Shown in pieces: positions 11,697-22,786 of a stretch of 64,000 nucleotides of DNA. Location of the stretch: assembly GCA_922989275.2 (NCBI GenBank), contig OV277864.1, positions 7,316,001 to 7,380,000 of the forward strand. The letters run 5' to 3'. The notes beneath the pieces are model-generated. The model searched no databases and was not told the origin of the DNA. It saw nothing but the letters and a program-made list of their open reading frames with translations. A program made the translations under genes and the position numbers. The DNA is from Gari tellinella. Taxonomy: Eukaryota; Mollusca; Bivalvia; Cardiida; Psammobiidae. Within the stretch, counting starts at the first letter, position 1, and each line of letters begins with the position of its first letter.

Positions 11697-11719
11697 TACA
11701 ATTGCTACATTAAACTATA

Positions 11720-11965
11720 CAGTGGAGAATCTGTTATTCTTTCCCGTTTAAACGCAAACGTACGCAAACGCAAAGCACTAAAACGTAGAAAAAAACAACT
11801 TTTGGACAATTCTGATAATTCTTGTTTATCTTGGTGGCAAACAGTTTGGAACCTGATCAGACGCCGGGTTACCCGGCGTCTGATCTGGCTCCAAACTGTT
11901 TGCACTTCAAATAATAGTTTTAGCGTAAACGCGTTTATTGGGAAAGAATAACAGATTCTCCACTG
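11720..11965 (-). mobile_element. Family A MITE, 246 bp
   Basis: Full length, both ends the TCTGTTATTCTTTCCC variant, TA duplication, perfect H1 palindrome except one arm base (GAACCTGATC against GATCTGGCTCC). Confidence 0.92.
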
Positions 11966-12319
11966 TAACAGGATAAGCCGAACGATCGAATGTCTTTCGT
12001 TTTCTCCTCTAGATGAACTTGTACTGACATGGTGAGCATTTTAGGTCAATGGTGAAATGTTTGTCGGAGTCTAATCTGACTATTTACATTCAATTTGTTG
12101 AGTGTATTTACATACAACTATCTGGAGGAGAGGGGTGAGATTTCTTTAGGAAACCCCAACAGAATCACAGGCACACTTACATGAACGTTGCACAATGAAC
12201 CAAAGTACACTGCTATTACACGTGACCTAAAGTGTCTATCTAATCTGGCTTCGCACTATTTGCTGACTCTGTTAGAAGCAAAATAGTACAACTGGGACAC
12301 CGTTATTCTTTTCTATAAA
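11966..12319. other. No gene; weak family A remnant
   Basis: Nothing coding. 12240-12319 has family A-like words (TAATCTGGCTTCGCAC, CACCGTTATTCTTTTC) without structure. Confidence 0.35.
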
Positions 12320-12720
12320 CCCCTTTCACTACCGTGACGTCTTTAATTTCAAACAATTGCCGTCTGCTTTTAGCTACCAAATTTAAACTTATAGGTGTTT
12401 TTTTTACTTAACCCATCTACGCCCAGTGAATTCTTCCATATTTATATATTGGATTAGTTCATTTTTTATCAAAGGGATGCTTGGTCAAAATATTCATTTT
12501 GTTTTATATTGAAATTCCTATCAGCAAACAGTGTAGACTCTGATCTGACGCCGCATTATGCGGCGTCTGATCAGAGTCTACAACGTTGCCTATGTCCCAT
12601 ATATGGGATTGTGGGAACAAATGAGTTAATAGTTAATGACATGAGTGACAGACAGATCAGACTCCACATTACAAGGTGTCTGTTCTGGATCCAAACGTCA
12701 GTTCTGGATCTAAACATTGT
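12320..12720. mobile_element. Family F relic split by a family B element
   Basis: 12325-12400 has the F left part (TTTCACTACCGTGACGTC, GCCGTCTGCTTT). After the B element at 12408-12629, H1-like arms resume (GACAGATCAGACTCC, TGTCTGTTCTGGATCC). Confidence 0.5.
12408..12629 (+). mobile_element. Family B MITE
   Basis: TTAACCCATCTACGCCC start and GGGAACAAATGAGTTAA end, TTAA on both sides. Near-perfect H1 palindrome with GCATTATGC centre. Confidence 0.85.
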
Positions 12721-12910
12721 TTCGCCAATCAGAAGTGAATAGTCATAATTTAAAAACAAATATCATTTTCTGCTCATTTTTTTAATTGCAATGGTCTGAA
12801 ATTTCGTCTTTAAGGAGAAATAAAAACAAGGATTCATAAACAAGACCTATTTCAGTTATAAGAGTAAGAAGTGACCTAAATACAATTTGTATAATTATGT
12901 TTCTTTAATA

Positions 12911-13857
12911 TACGAGGGGAGTTCAAATAGTTTTGATACTGGATCAATAACTTCAATATAATGAGTGCAAAATGCATGTGTGATATATCATTTTGAAAAG
13001 CAATTCTTCGCCTACACGATGGTATAATGCACGATAAGATCACATAACTCGATGAGTGACAACATGAACCTAAATGGCCCCTACTCGAGGACACTGGAAC
13101 AAAGCACTTTTCAGACATAACATTTTGACGTAATAACTTCTTAAAGAGTACAATTTCCAGATTCATTCTGGAAATATATCAGTTTATGTCTAAATTTTAA
13201 TGTAAATAAAAAAAAAATTCTATTGAAAGGGTTAACTGTCTAAAATCTCATTTTTTCAAAATCAACATTTCTTATTTTGCTAATGACGAAAGTGGACATG
13301 TTTTTTCGAACGCTATGCAAATGTTCTAGATCAGTATATCTATATTTTGATTTTAAAACATGAAACCATTTTTCAATGGCTTCAATTATAGCCTGGTTTA
13401 ATAATAAAAAAGGAATTTGTAGTTTCCCTAACTACTTTTATACATAACAGGAGATCTTTTTTTTTATTATATTTTCAGTACGTGTTTAGAATTGGCTCTA
13501 TTTATAATATTTTATGTAATACTATCATTTAAAACTGTGTAGTGTTTGCATAATTGTGTTTTTGTATTTGACATAAAATTTCATAAACTTATTCAAAATA
13601 ATAAAGCCGTAATAATAACTATAGTATCAAATTGTGTTTAGAAAATTAACTCATATATACACAAAAAGGCCCAGTGTCCTCGAGGAGGGGTCATTTAGGT
13701 TCATGTTGGGGCTGATCCAGTAATGCGATCTTATCGTGTATGATATCACCGTGTCGGCAAAGAATGGATCTTTAAAATGATATATCACACATGCATTTTG
13801 CACTTATAATAATGACGTTAATGATCCAGTATCAAAACTTTTTGAACTACCCTCGTA
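12911..13857. mobile_element. Deleted mariner-like element with 190-bp inverted ends
   Basis: Left 12911-13100 and right 13670-13857 are inverted copies. The tips are TACGAGGGGAGTTCAAATAG and TTTTTGAACTACCCTCGTA, each flanked by TA, a mariner-type signature. The 570-bp interior is very AT-rich and has no transposase frame, so this is a non-autonomous derivative. Confidence 0.8.
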
Positions 13858-15084
13858 TAACCAATGTATCGAATTCAAAATTTTATAAATAAAGCAGACG
13901 AAAAAATAGTCAGACGATATTATGCCAGTGGCTGTTTAATGCTGATTACCACGTCATAATTGCAGTAAAGACGCTAATTGCTCACAATTGACACATCCCT
14001 CGGTTGACTGCTCTACGGTAATTATATTAAAGTTAATATTTCTAAGATATATTATATATTATATTATATTGTCAATATTATATGACGAGAAACTGTAAAG
14101 TTTAAGTCAAATAAACATTATTCTTCTTCTCCTTCTTCTAAGAAAGTCTTACTATTTAAGAAAACAACAAATAGTTTAACCTGTAAAATAGTGACTATAC
14201 TTTTCATTTAAAGTTAAAAGTTGTAACCCGTGCCTTGCTGATATATCGTCTGTCTATTGAATGTTTCAAGAGGGAATGAATCAAATCGTGAGTGTATGTT
14301 AATATTGTTTTGACTATAAGTATCAAAGATTTAAAATACCGCCTATCAACAAAACATTTATGTACCTTACCCATAGCAAATTCATTTCAATTAATCTTTC
14401 TTCGCATTATTGAGTCATTGGGAAAGTAATAGGGCCAATGGCGATGGATCTATCAAATTGAGGCAAAGTTATCACACCAATCCTAAACGAAAGAGTTGCT
14501 GTTAGGTCTTTGAATTCTGATTAATTAAGAACTTTGGAATCTCATAGATTGCTGTTGGGAATGGTGCTAACATTAAAAGCTGTTGTATTATAAGCTGTTG
14601 TATAAATGAAGCAAAAAACAAGTTCACATTTCAGCGATGCAGTATTTTATATAACATTTTTGAAACATGCGAATATTTGGAGACGATATTGCGGGCCATG
14701 TATTCTGCTTAACATGTTCCTTTTATTTATCCATTACCCTGTAAATTCGCATTTCACGGCTTTGATTTATTTCTCCAATTGAAGAAAATAGTTCAACTTT
14801 ATGCAAACATCCATATATACAATATTGACTATGTATATTCTAGCAGAAAGGAAGTTGCAATCAGACTGAATGTCAAGCAGAGAGCATCTAAAACTTAAAG
14901 TCCTTTCGACTAGCTTTTTATATGCCTAGAATGACGATATGTCTTGAAATCTAGAAACATGCTATGATTAAAAATATTAACTAAAGCAACGCTGACAAGG
15001 AAGTCAATTTGTTATTCGAAGTCTTATCATGGGGTTGAATGCCAGTAATATTCACTGTAGGAGTGATTTGTGCTGGTTCAGTTA
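13858..15084. other. No gene; family F right-end scrap
   Basis: 1.2 kb of AT-rich sequence. 13886-13935 resembles the F right end (AAAGCAGACGAAAAAATAG...CAGACGATATTATG). A TATATTATATT-type low-complexity tract lies at 14047-14075 and a TTCTTC-rich tract at 14120-14140. Confidence 0.4.
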
Positions 15085-15245
15085 ACGCCATACGAGTGTG
15101 ATTCACCACAAATGTTACAGAACGGTTGACTGTTAAGGGGATGCTAAATCTAATGTGTCAGTTAGTCCCTAACAATCCTTTTAGTTCTATCCCGGCATTA
15201 TCGCAATTGAAACAGTGAAAATTGTCAAATTTGTGTTAGGCAGTC
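15085..15245 (+). repeat. Dispersed repeat, copy 1
   Basis: About 160 bp that recurs in the same orientation at 18065-18235: TTCACCACAAATGTTACAG / TTCACCACAAATATCAGG, then TGTGTCAGTTAGTCCC, then CCCGGCATTATCGCAATTG. Function unknown. Confidence 0.6.
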
Positions 15246-15540
15246 ACTCTAAGGGCGATCAAATAATGAATAAAAAAGCCAAGCGATTGCACAGTAAAAG
15301 TCACACTACAGCGAGAAGCTCGTGCATGACATTTACTTTTTTTCTTTGTAAACTCATTACACATCAGATAGATACATAATTTACGCATTTTATTGTTTCG
15401 TCCTTTAGTTTCACACATTTTATTCCGTAAACTTGCTACATATTGTACATGAAATAATAGTTTTACAACATTCAAACAAATTTTGATCGAAAGCAAAGCT
15501 TGTTCATTGACTATGTACAGTCATGAATATGCACCGTATT

Positions 15541-15684
15541 AAATAGTTTTTACGTCTTATCAGATGGTAGCTAAGTACTGGCGGAAAGTAAAGAAGAATG
15601 CGCCTTAAGGCACATTGTGCTTTTCTTTAAAAATGATTTGAGTTATAATATGTATTTAAAACTAGTAACAAGCTATTGGGTAAT
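15541..15684. mobile_element. Family C relic next to the 15.7 kb element
   Basis: Decayed H2 hairpin (GCGGAAAGTAAAGAAGAATG / CACATTGTGCTTTTC) followed by AACTAGTAACAAGCTATTGG as in the family C right side. The 1,975-bp element begins exactly where the C end should finish. Confidence 0.6.
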
Positions 15685-15938
15685 GGGGCCTTCACATACA
15701 CGGAATTTCTATGATTTCCTTACGGATGGCACACATCCGTAAAAGTATACGATTTCTTACGATAAATGCCACCTTTAAGAGTGAATTTAGATTCGTTACG
15801 AGTTGTTACGGGCTATTTACGGTTTCTTACGAGTTATTACGATGTACTTACGACAAAACTCCTCATTCTTTAGTAGTCGCACCTGGTTTTCTCTTCTTGC
15901 ACGCTCTTTCAGTTAAAGGTCACTCAATATGAGTTTGA

Positions 15939-16142
15939 CTGTACTTGCCCCTTCACCGCCTTAGCCCGAGTGGTTTGGATCCAGATCTGACATCGCGTGA
16001 TGCGGCATCTGGTCAGGATCCAAACTGCTTGACATTCAATTTTATACTCCTTAAATCAAAATACCTAAAATTAAAATTTGAGAAATAAACGTAGACGAAT
16101 TGTTCAAAGCTCATTACGTGATGACAGTGAAGGGGCTTAATC
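15939..16142. mobile_element. Family F MITE inside the 1,975-bp element
   Basis: GCCCCTTCACCGCC at the left and GACAGTGAAGGGGCTTAA at the right. The H1 palindrome has matched changes (GATCTGACATCGCG / ATGCGGCATCTGGTC). GAGAAATAAACGTAGACG precedes the right end. Confidence 0.7.
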
Positions 16143-16336
16143 GTAAACAATACGTAATATTACCGCCTACAACAATTGACATGTGTTATTGTTATTATAT
16201 ATGATTGTTTCAAAATTTCTCAAAATATAAGATTAGAGTCTCAATTTGAGTAGGTCCTGATGTGAGGTGTCGCCACGTGCGGTCTAATCTGTTTTCAAAT
16301 GTTACGGTTACGTGTTGTTACGTTCGAATTACGATA

Positions 16337-16395
16337 AATAAATACGAAAGAAGACTCAAGCAGGAAACACAACACAAACAATACACCCATCTCTA
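16337..16395. repeat. Dispersed 55-bp segment, copy 1
   Basis: Shares about 55 near-identical bases with 53208-53265: AAATACGAAAGAAGACTCAA, then GCAGGAAACACAACACAAAC. Not palindromic. Confidence 0.7.
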
Positions 16396-16416
16396 AAGCA
16401 GAACACACACACAGCC

Positions 16417-16476
16417 ATACCATAACAAACACACACACACACACACACACACACAACCACACACACACACACACGC
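16417..16476. repeat. (CA)n microsatellite
   Basis: Runs of CA dinucleotide interrupted by a few bases. The low-complexity open frame on the minus strand is an artefact of it. Confidence 0.9.
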
Positions 16477-16537
16477 AATACCATTCCTTCATCTACACAC
16501 TAAATAGAAAACAACACGCAAGACAAACATAAAGCTA

Positions 16538-16676
16538 AGTGAATATAGGAGCCCGCCTTGGTACGGTCAGTAGCAATCAATAATCAATTATAAATTAATT
16601 AACCATTAACAACCACTGGGGGGTTAAATCTGGGTTTAGGGGCGCCCAACCTCACACTTATCTCCTATATTCACCT
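16538..16676. mobile_element. Small TIR element, about 137 bp
   Basis: Inverted tips AAGTGAATATAGGAG and TCTCCTATATTCACCT enclose a short interior with TCAATAATCAATTATAAATT. The target duplication is not certain. Confidence 0.55.
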
Positions 16677-17659
16677 ATAAAGACGAACAGTGTACATAAA
16701 ATATAAACCCTGTTCCACAACCTTACAATCAAAAAGACCGCCAGCACAGTAAGTAAATACATGTAAAACATCTAACAAAATTCTCTGACAGGATTATTAG
16801 TAACACGGGAAAGAATTAAACATTCAAGCCCGTGTTAAAAATAACAAATAAAGTTGCGGATTGTAACGGATTAATTACGAGTTGTTTACGGAGAAGTCCA
16901 TCCGTGGTCTATCGTAGAAAAGTTTTTGACATGTCAAGAAAATTGATTTTCGTCTTGCGAAGGCTTACGGATGTCGTCGAGTTTTGCGGATGATAACGGA
17001 TTGTTTACGGACGTCTGTGATGTGTTTGCGGATGTTAACGAGTTATTTCCGGACGTTTGCGATTGACTACTGTTTGGAGGTCCGTAAGGACTCGTAAGAA
17101 ACATCCGTGTATGTGAAGGCACCTTTATGAGTTGTTACGATTTACCTAAGAGAACTGACGTGTTTGACCTTTTAAGTACCAAAAAGGATTAAATTTCAAA
17201 TGTGTCATCATTCGAAAACTAGCATGAAGTGAGAGAACATCGATATGACTGAAATAATAGTTCACGTAGATTTTGTGGTTTTTTTTGGCAAAATTATGCC
17301 TGTTTAGACGGAAACTCTCCATGATAATACCACGGATGACTACGAAACTTTACGGGCGGTTAACGGATCCTTGCGGACTGTTTACGGATCCTTGCGGGCT
17401 GTTTACGGGGGATTGCGTGTTGTTACAACCGGTTTACGATACTTAACGGATAGTTACGATTGACTTACAGAAGAACATCTCCGTAGACAATCGTAAGAAA
17501 ATTTTCGACACAAAAAATGGGCATCTTCTTCCACGAATCCTTACGGATACTAGCGAGTTATTTACGGACACTAACGGATCATTTGCGGATGCTTACGATT
17601 GACTACGAGTTGGCGATCCGTAAGGAATCGTAAGAAAATATCGTGTATGTGAAGGCCCC

Positions 17660-18064
17660 ATAAAGGCATAAATAAAGCAATGTCGAGAGTTGTATAAAAC
17701 TGTTACTTGAGTTCTTAACTTGGAGCTAAATACCCGCGGCGTATTTGTACTGTTAGTTGTGTCGGGATAACCGATAACAAAACTCAGTTTAGGTTCTTGA
17801 CATTTGATTTTCTCAAATCGAGGGATTTTCTAAGGATTCTGTCCTTCTTTTCTGACGAGCACTATGTTGAAAGAATAAGGACATGAAAAGTGCCAAACTT
17901 AACCGCATTCTATCATGTCCATAATCATTTCATGTTAACAATAGGATGATATAATGAGTGGGGTTTAGTTTTCGGGGTCGTACAGACTGGCAGAATGACT
18001 AAAACAAACATATCTTGACGTTTCATTTATCTGTATAACACCCATTAACATTAGAGTTAACACT
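17660..18064. other. No gene recognised
   Basis: AT-rich spacer between the 1,975-bp element and the dispersed repeat. Nothing coding seen. Confidence 0.4.
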
Positions 18065-18235
18065 TTTCAACTGCATTTCACCACAAATATCAGGAAACAA
18101 TTGAGTGATAAAGTTTGTCTAAATGCAATGTGTCACTTAGTCCCGCAAAGTCAATTTAAATTCTCTTCCGGCATGATCGGATTGGAAACGGTGGATACAG
18201 TCAAATATATGTTAAGCGGTCACTCCCGAAAATAA
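18065..18235 (+). repeat. Dispersed repeat, copy 2
   Basis: Same-orientation partner of 15085-15245. Shared words include TGTGTCACTTAGTCCC and TTCCGGCATGATCGGATTGG. It lies on the other side of the 1,975-bp element. Confidence 0.6.
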
Positions 18236-18240
18236 CGGTG

Positions 18241-18475
18241 TAACACTTCCCCCACTATAAGCGCATTTTAGCGCATTGGATATATTCCTCAACTGTTGGG
18301 GAAAAGTACAATATTTTACCGACATGAACATGTTACATAAATATATATTATATATCCTTGCTGATGATAGCTTCAAACAAGCTTAAAGAAAAGCAGAATG
18401 CGCATTTTGCTTTACCTACAATCTGCTTTAAGTAATCATCAGTCAGCCAAAACATTTAGAGAATGGTTTAAAGAC
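18241..18475. mobile_element. Family C MITE, diverged
   Basis: CACTTCCCCCACTATAAGCG start, CTTGCTGATGATAGCTTC, shortened H2 hairpin (AAAGCAGAATGCGCATTTTG), AATCTGCTTTAAGTAATC after it. Confidence 0.7.
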
Positions 18476-18614
18476 AAGCGATTGCTCAATGGGTTTAAAT
18501 GACTACTCAATGGGTTAAATACAAGCAACTGATCAATACATTAATATAATTTAAGCAAGAAGCTCCTCGCGGTGTGCGCTTTTGATTTTGTTCTGTACTA
18601 AGAAATGCACTGGG

Positions 18615-18833
18615 CTTAACCCTTACCCTGCCCATAACGACCTTTCTTATAGAACTATTTGCAAACAGTTTATACATGTACCTAGATCAGACCCCGCGTT
18701 ACACAGCGTCTGATCTGGATCTTAACTGTTTGACACGCGTCTTTTAGCTTCTTTAAATATTGTATGAAGCTTGTTCTATTATTTTTTGCAAACGACAATC
18801 TCAAAGCAGGCGATATTACAGGAGGATAAGCGT
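18615..18833. mobile_element. Family F MITE
   Basis: TTAACCCTTACCCTGCCC start, H1 palindrome around CAGACCCCGCGTTACACAGC, then AAAGCAGGCGATATTACAGG and AGGATAAGCGTTAA end. TTAA at both ends. Confidence 0.7.
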
Positions 18834-18894
18834 TAAGATATTCCCATACTCCCATGCCCGTCCAGGACAAGTGTAACCGTACTACAACACTCAT

Positions 18895-19095
18895 CCGACA
18901 CAGAAATTATCTACTAAGATCACTACATTATGTTAATTAGCAAGTTTTAAGGCAGGTGACTGCTTAAAGCAAGGTGAACGTGAAACAGAAAGCTCCATAT
19001 GGAGCTTTCTGTTTTACGTTCATCTTGCTTCAAGCTGACACCTACTTTTAGTCAAATCAAAGTCCTATTTTAGTGGTCGAAAGGTTTTACTAAAA
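18895..19095. mobile_element. Family D MITE
   Basis: Centre is a near-perfect palindrome GAAAGCTCCATATGGAGCTT with TTAAAGCAAGGTGAACGTGA on one arm and the complement on the other. Right end TAGTGGTCGAAAGGTTTTAC; the left end is worn. Confidence 0.75.
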
Positions 19096-19244
19096 GGAAT
19101 CCAATTTAGTTTAAATTCAGTGAGTAGGCTATTTAACCAGGCGCTATGCGGGTACCTTGAGATTCCATCGGGCCAAAATGCCTATTAATTTGAAAAAAAA
19201 AAGATTTTCAATTCAGACACTGGATATAACTGGTACTGCAGGTA

Positions 19245-19385
19245 TATAATAGAACATCTCTATATCGACCACTTGAAAGAGGATTTGATGGTACTTAAGA
19301 CAGGCGAAAGTTTAAAACAAATATGAAAGTAAAGGAGAAAGCACCTAAATCTAATTTAGCAGCGTAATAGAGTGGTTCTACTGCA
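19245..19385. mobile_element. Short family D copy
   Basis: AGAACATCTCTATATCGACC at the left, GTAATAGAGTGGTTCTACTG at the right. The central hairpin is reduced to a decayed TGAAAGTAAAGGAGAAAGC remnant. Confidence 0.55.
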
Positions 19386-19469
19386 CTACTGGGTCTGACG
19401 TTTTTAGCAATAGATCAGTTATAGGTTTAAATAAAAACTCTATAAAAAAAAATTGTTGCATACGACATT

Positions 19470-19666
19470 TTAACTGAGTCACTGCATTATCCTGAATACT
19501 ATAGGTATTTGCAAACAGTTTGGATCCTGACCAGAGGCCGTTTTCAGCGGCGTCTGATCAGCATCCAAACTTTTTGACGAATACATGTACCTCAAATTTA
19601 GATTTGAGAAACAAAAGCAGAAGATCATTAATTAAAATTGATGACGTCATGTCAGTAAAGGGTTTC
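19470..19666. mobile_element. Family F MITE
   Basis: TTAACTGAGTCACTGC start. H1 has the CTGACCAGAGGCCG arm and CGGCGTCTGATCAGC on the other. GATGACGTCATGTCAGTAAA then AGGGTTT at the right. The 19640s hold a perfect TGACGTCA. Confidence 0.7.
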
Positions 19667-19677
19667 AGCAGGCAATA

Positions 19678-19930
19678 TTAACCCTTTCCCCCATAGAAGC
19701 GACTTTTAGCACATTCATTTTATTCATCCGCTGAAGAAAATAGTTCCAAATTATACCGTAATGAATATGTGTCATATTTAATACTTTCCTTATTCTAGCA
19801 GTTAATAGCTTAAAGCAGGCTGAAAGTTAAGCAGAATGCGCCTTAGGGCGCATTCTGCTTTACTTTCAACCTGCTTTAAGTAGTCACATATCTTCAATAC
19901 TACAAACAATGCTATCAGGTAAAGGGTTAA
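19678..19930. mobile_element. Family C MITE, full length
   Basis: 253 bp including TTAA at both ends; CCCTTTCCCCCATAGAAGCG start and AGGTAAAGGG end. Perfect H2 hairpin around GCGCCTTAGGGCGC. Confidence 0.9.
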
Positions 19931-19939
19931 GGAAGAATA

Positions 19940-20207
19940 TTAACCTTGCCCCTCACATGAGCGCCACTTGACACCTTTTTCCCATTCTTTTTCATGTGGC
20001 AACTAGGTAACAGCTGTGGGTTATTAGGTTTCCTTGCGGATATTTCTAAGTTACTGAAACATGAACTAGTCTACTTTTAGGTAGTTTAATAAACACTGTT
20101 CTTAATAAGTAAAGAGCGTATATCCTGGTCAGAGGGCTCCTATATGTTTGTAAATGTAGTGAGTGTATTATAAACATGTACATGTTATTGAACGAGTAAG
20201 TTACTGA
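19940..20207. mobile_element. Family G-like MITE
   Basis: TTAACCTTGCCCCTCACATG start, GTTACTGAAACATGAACTAG, AACACTGTTC, GGTCAGAGGGCTCCTATATG, then TAAACATGTACATGTTATTG. The same order appears at 31735-31984. The right half of its palindrome is lost. Confidence 0.6.
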
Positions 20208-20683
20208 AAACAGGTTATAGTGAAAGGTTAATAATTCCTAACGTTTCTGAATTTCAACTCACCTGCTACGTTAAACGAAGTAATATTGGACAGTCTTTTT
20301 TCTATTTCTTCTATTGAATATGTGTGATATGTAAACGTACTTTATATGATAGAATGAAAAAGGCTGAATAATTTATTTCAACCAATCATATGGATATGCG
20401 AGTCGTATTTGTATAAACAGTTTAAATGTGACGAAAACCTTTGTGTTATTCAAAAAGTGGAGACCAAGTTCAGAGGACGCTTTAAGGACCCCTCATGATC
20501 GGGATTTGCTCTATTCTGTTTACAATTTACCACAAAAACAACCCTAATTATTGTCGATGATGTTTGAACTGGCACCCTATGTATATTCTGCCCTTTTCCG
20601 TAAGCTATTTTTATCTTACGAAAAAATATCGGTTAAATTTGCCACTGAACAATTATTCTTGTACATGAAAAGCTGTTACAAGC
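20208..20683. other. No gene recognised
   Basis: AT-rich unique-looking sequence. Nothing coding supported. Confidence 0.4.
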
Positions 20684-20860
20684 GACGAAAGCTCAGTGGT
20701 TTAATCAACCCACTAGAATCTACCACTTACTGGGTAGTGAGTTCAATCCCTGGCATGGTAGTTTTACATACATGCACTTTTGCGAAGTATTTTTTGTATA
20801 TTCTTTTGTCGGAATTGCTTAATACAATGAAAATGAAAATTGAATAAAAGAATTAAAAAA
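20684..20860 (+). mobile_element. tRNA-derived SINE, possible
   Basis: AAGCTCAGTGGTTTAATC resembles a tRNA A box and GAGTTCAATCCCTGG a B box about 50 bases later. An AT-rich body ending in AAAATGAAAATTG follows. No intact cloverleaf, so not a working tRNA. Confidence 0.5.
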
Positions 20861-21017
20861 GGATGGAGAAAATAAACATTGAAATAAAACAAATTACAAA
20901 ATAAATACAGACATATTTTATATGAAGAGAGAATGAATTCACAATTAAAAAATAGATCCATTTTATTTATTCTTTAAAAAAGACGTGAAAAATCTGTGTT
21001 ATTTAAAAATAGATCTT

Positions 21018-21085
21018 ATATAGTTTCGAACCCACAACCTCTGTGTTTAGAGTCAGCGAAGCATGCCACTGGGTTATTGCGTCCG
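21018..21085 (-). mobile_element. tRNA-derived SINE head on minus strand
   Basis: Reverse strand reads AACCCAGTGGCATGCTTCG (A-box-like) then GTTGTGGGTTCGAAACTAT (B-box-like), tRNA-sized spacing. Stems are too imperfect for a functional tRNA. Confidence 0.55.
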
Positions 21086-21177
21086 TAATAAACTGTCTCG
21101 CGTGCGTACTATATGGTTCTAAGTACTTTTGTATTTATTGATTTTTACCTAATGATACATTAATCGTTTGCAAGACC

Positions 21178-22439
21178 ATGGAACATGTTATACACAGTAA
21201 CGTCATGGACCACTTCCAGCGGAATAAGATCATCTGCGACAACCAGCACGGTTTCCTGCAGAAGCGGTCATGTGAGTCCCAGCTCGTTACCACTATCCAG
21301 GGCATCGCTAGCAAGCTACACACTGGGAGAAATCAGGTAGATGTCATTCTACTTGATTTCTCAAAAGCATTTGACAAAGTCCCACACAAGCGACTTCTGC
21401 ACAGCTTGACTACTATGGTGTACGAGGGGAGAATCTCCAATGGATTCAATCCTTCCTTAGTGACCGGAAACAGCGAGTTGTTCTAGATGGAAAAGAATCG
21501 ACCCAGGCTAACGTGACATCAGGTGTCCCACAAGGCACGGTGAACGGACCATTGTATTTTCTGGCATTTATCAACGACTTACCGGAGTGCACAAAGTCAG
21601 ATACAAGACTGTTTGCAGACGATGGGCTACTCTACAAAGAAATAAAGTCGGACCAAGATGCCAAAGACCTACAGCGAGACATAGACTCCCTAGAAAGGTG
21701 GGAAGATCAGTGGCAGATGAGGTTCCATCCGGAGAAATGCCAGGTTATTCACATCTACCAGTTTAGGCGCCGGCACAAATACACGCTCCATGGACACGAA
21801 CTGGAGGCAGTAGACAGCGCGAAGTACTTGGGTGTCCACATCAGTAATGATATGACTTGGAGAACCCATGTACATCGAACCGCCGCAAAAGCTTGTAGTA
21901 CCCTGGGGTTCCTACGGAGAAATCTTCAAAACTGCACCAGAGAAGTCCGCGACAGATGCTTCAACACACTTGTTGTTCCCTCACTCAACTATGCATCGGC
22001 AGCATGGAACCCATATCTGGAAGTAGACATTAACCAGCTTGACCGAGTCCAACGACGAGGCGCCAGGTACGTTTGTAATGATTACAAAGACCGGTCGCCA
22101 GGCTGTGTTACAAACATGATAAAGACACTAGGATGACCCTCGCTGGAAAAGACAAGACGCATCCATCGACTCAACTATCTTGCCAAGATCAAACACAGAG
22201 ATGTTGATATCGACCCAGGTGACGCCCTTCGTGCAGGCGACTCCCGTACAAGAGGCAGGGGAAGGCTTCGACATTTTGATGCCCAAGCAACTGTCTACTA
22301 TCAGTCGTTTTACCCTAGGACGACCAGGGAGTGGAACCAGCTTCCAACGCAGGTCACCAACACCAATACCAGCGAGGACTATGCAGCTGCCCTTGACAGT
22401 CTCATCAGAGGTGGCTTCGTCTTCCGCAAAATCGAGTAG
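21178..22439 (+). pseudogene. Non-LTR retrotransposon reverse transcriptase, broken
   Basis: This is the reverse transcriptase part of a LINE, most like the CR1/Jockey group. Visible in order: QHGFLQKRSCESQL (finger/palm entry), LLDFSKAFDKVPHKRLL with the first catalytic Asp (motif A), SGVPQGTVNGP (motif B, normally GSVLGP), RLFADDGLLY (motif C, FADD catalytic pair), then YLGVHIS (motif D/E area), and near the end TREWNQLP, typical of LINE C-termini. One frameshift lies at about 21405-21411, where the frame changes within a YYGVRG-like stretch. One nonsense codon is at 22134-22136, TGA where TGG is expected; the frame then runs to a natural TAG at 22437-22439. The first half of the ORF and the endonuclease are missing, so the copy is 5'-truncated and dead. 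Family identity is secure, clade less so. Confidence 0.93.
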
Positions 22440-22577
22440 ATGACAGCAATATGTAAATAGTTTTAGACTGTATATACAGGTCATTTAATCTCTGGGAGAT
22501 GGCTGTTCCATCACTCAACACAGGTCAACACTACAGTCTTTTTGACTCCTGACCTTGCAACGGAAGAAGAAGAACGG
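22440..22577 (+). mobile_element. LINE 3' untranslated tail
   Basis: Continues from the retrotransposon stop codon to a GGAAGAAGAAGAACGG short repeat, the kind of simple 3' tail that ends CR1/Jockey-like insertions. The exact end is inferred. Confidence 0.55.
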
Positions 22578-22786
22578 AAAGTACCGACTTCATCGACGAA
22601 AGTTGACGGAAACTGATGTGTGCCAGTTCAAAAATCATCGACAATACACACAAATTGACAACATTTAATTGAAATTGTGAACTTTCAGGGTGAATGCGTT
22701 GTGTAGTACTGAATAGTAAAACTAACATTGTCACGTTCATTTTATTGACGTGTGTCCTTATACTCCAGTTGGGACTGCATGGTATA

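Larger units (their letters stand above)
15685..17659. mobile_element. 1,975-bp TIR element with TTACGGA subterminal repeats
   Basis: Perfectly inverted tips GGGGCCTTCACATACACG and CGTGTATGTGAAGGCCCC, with inversion extending about 45 bp (TTTCCTTACGGAT against ATCCGTAAGGA). Both inner flanks hold dozens of degenerate TTACGGA / TTGCGGATG words (15750-15850, 16855-17120, 17330-17640). A third TIR-like end occurs inside at 17080-17122. No transposase frame. Superfamily unassigned; the flanks show no clear long duplication. Confidence 0.75.

Noticed and set aside
16295..16492. Minus-strand frame rich in Val and Cys
   Set aside because: It is a (CA)n microsatellite read as VCVCVC.
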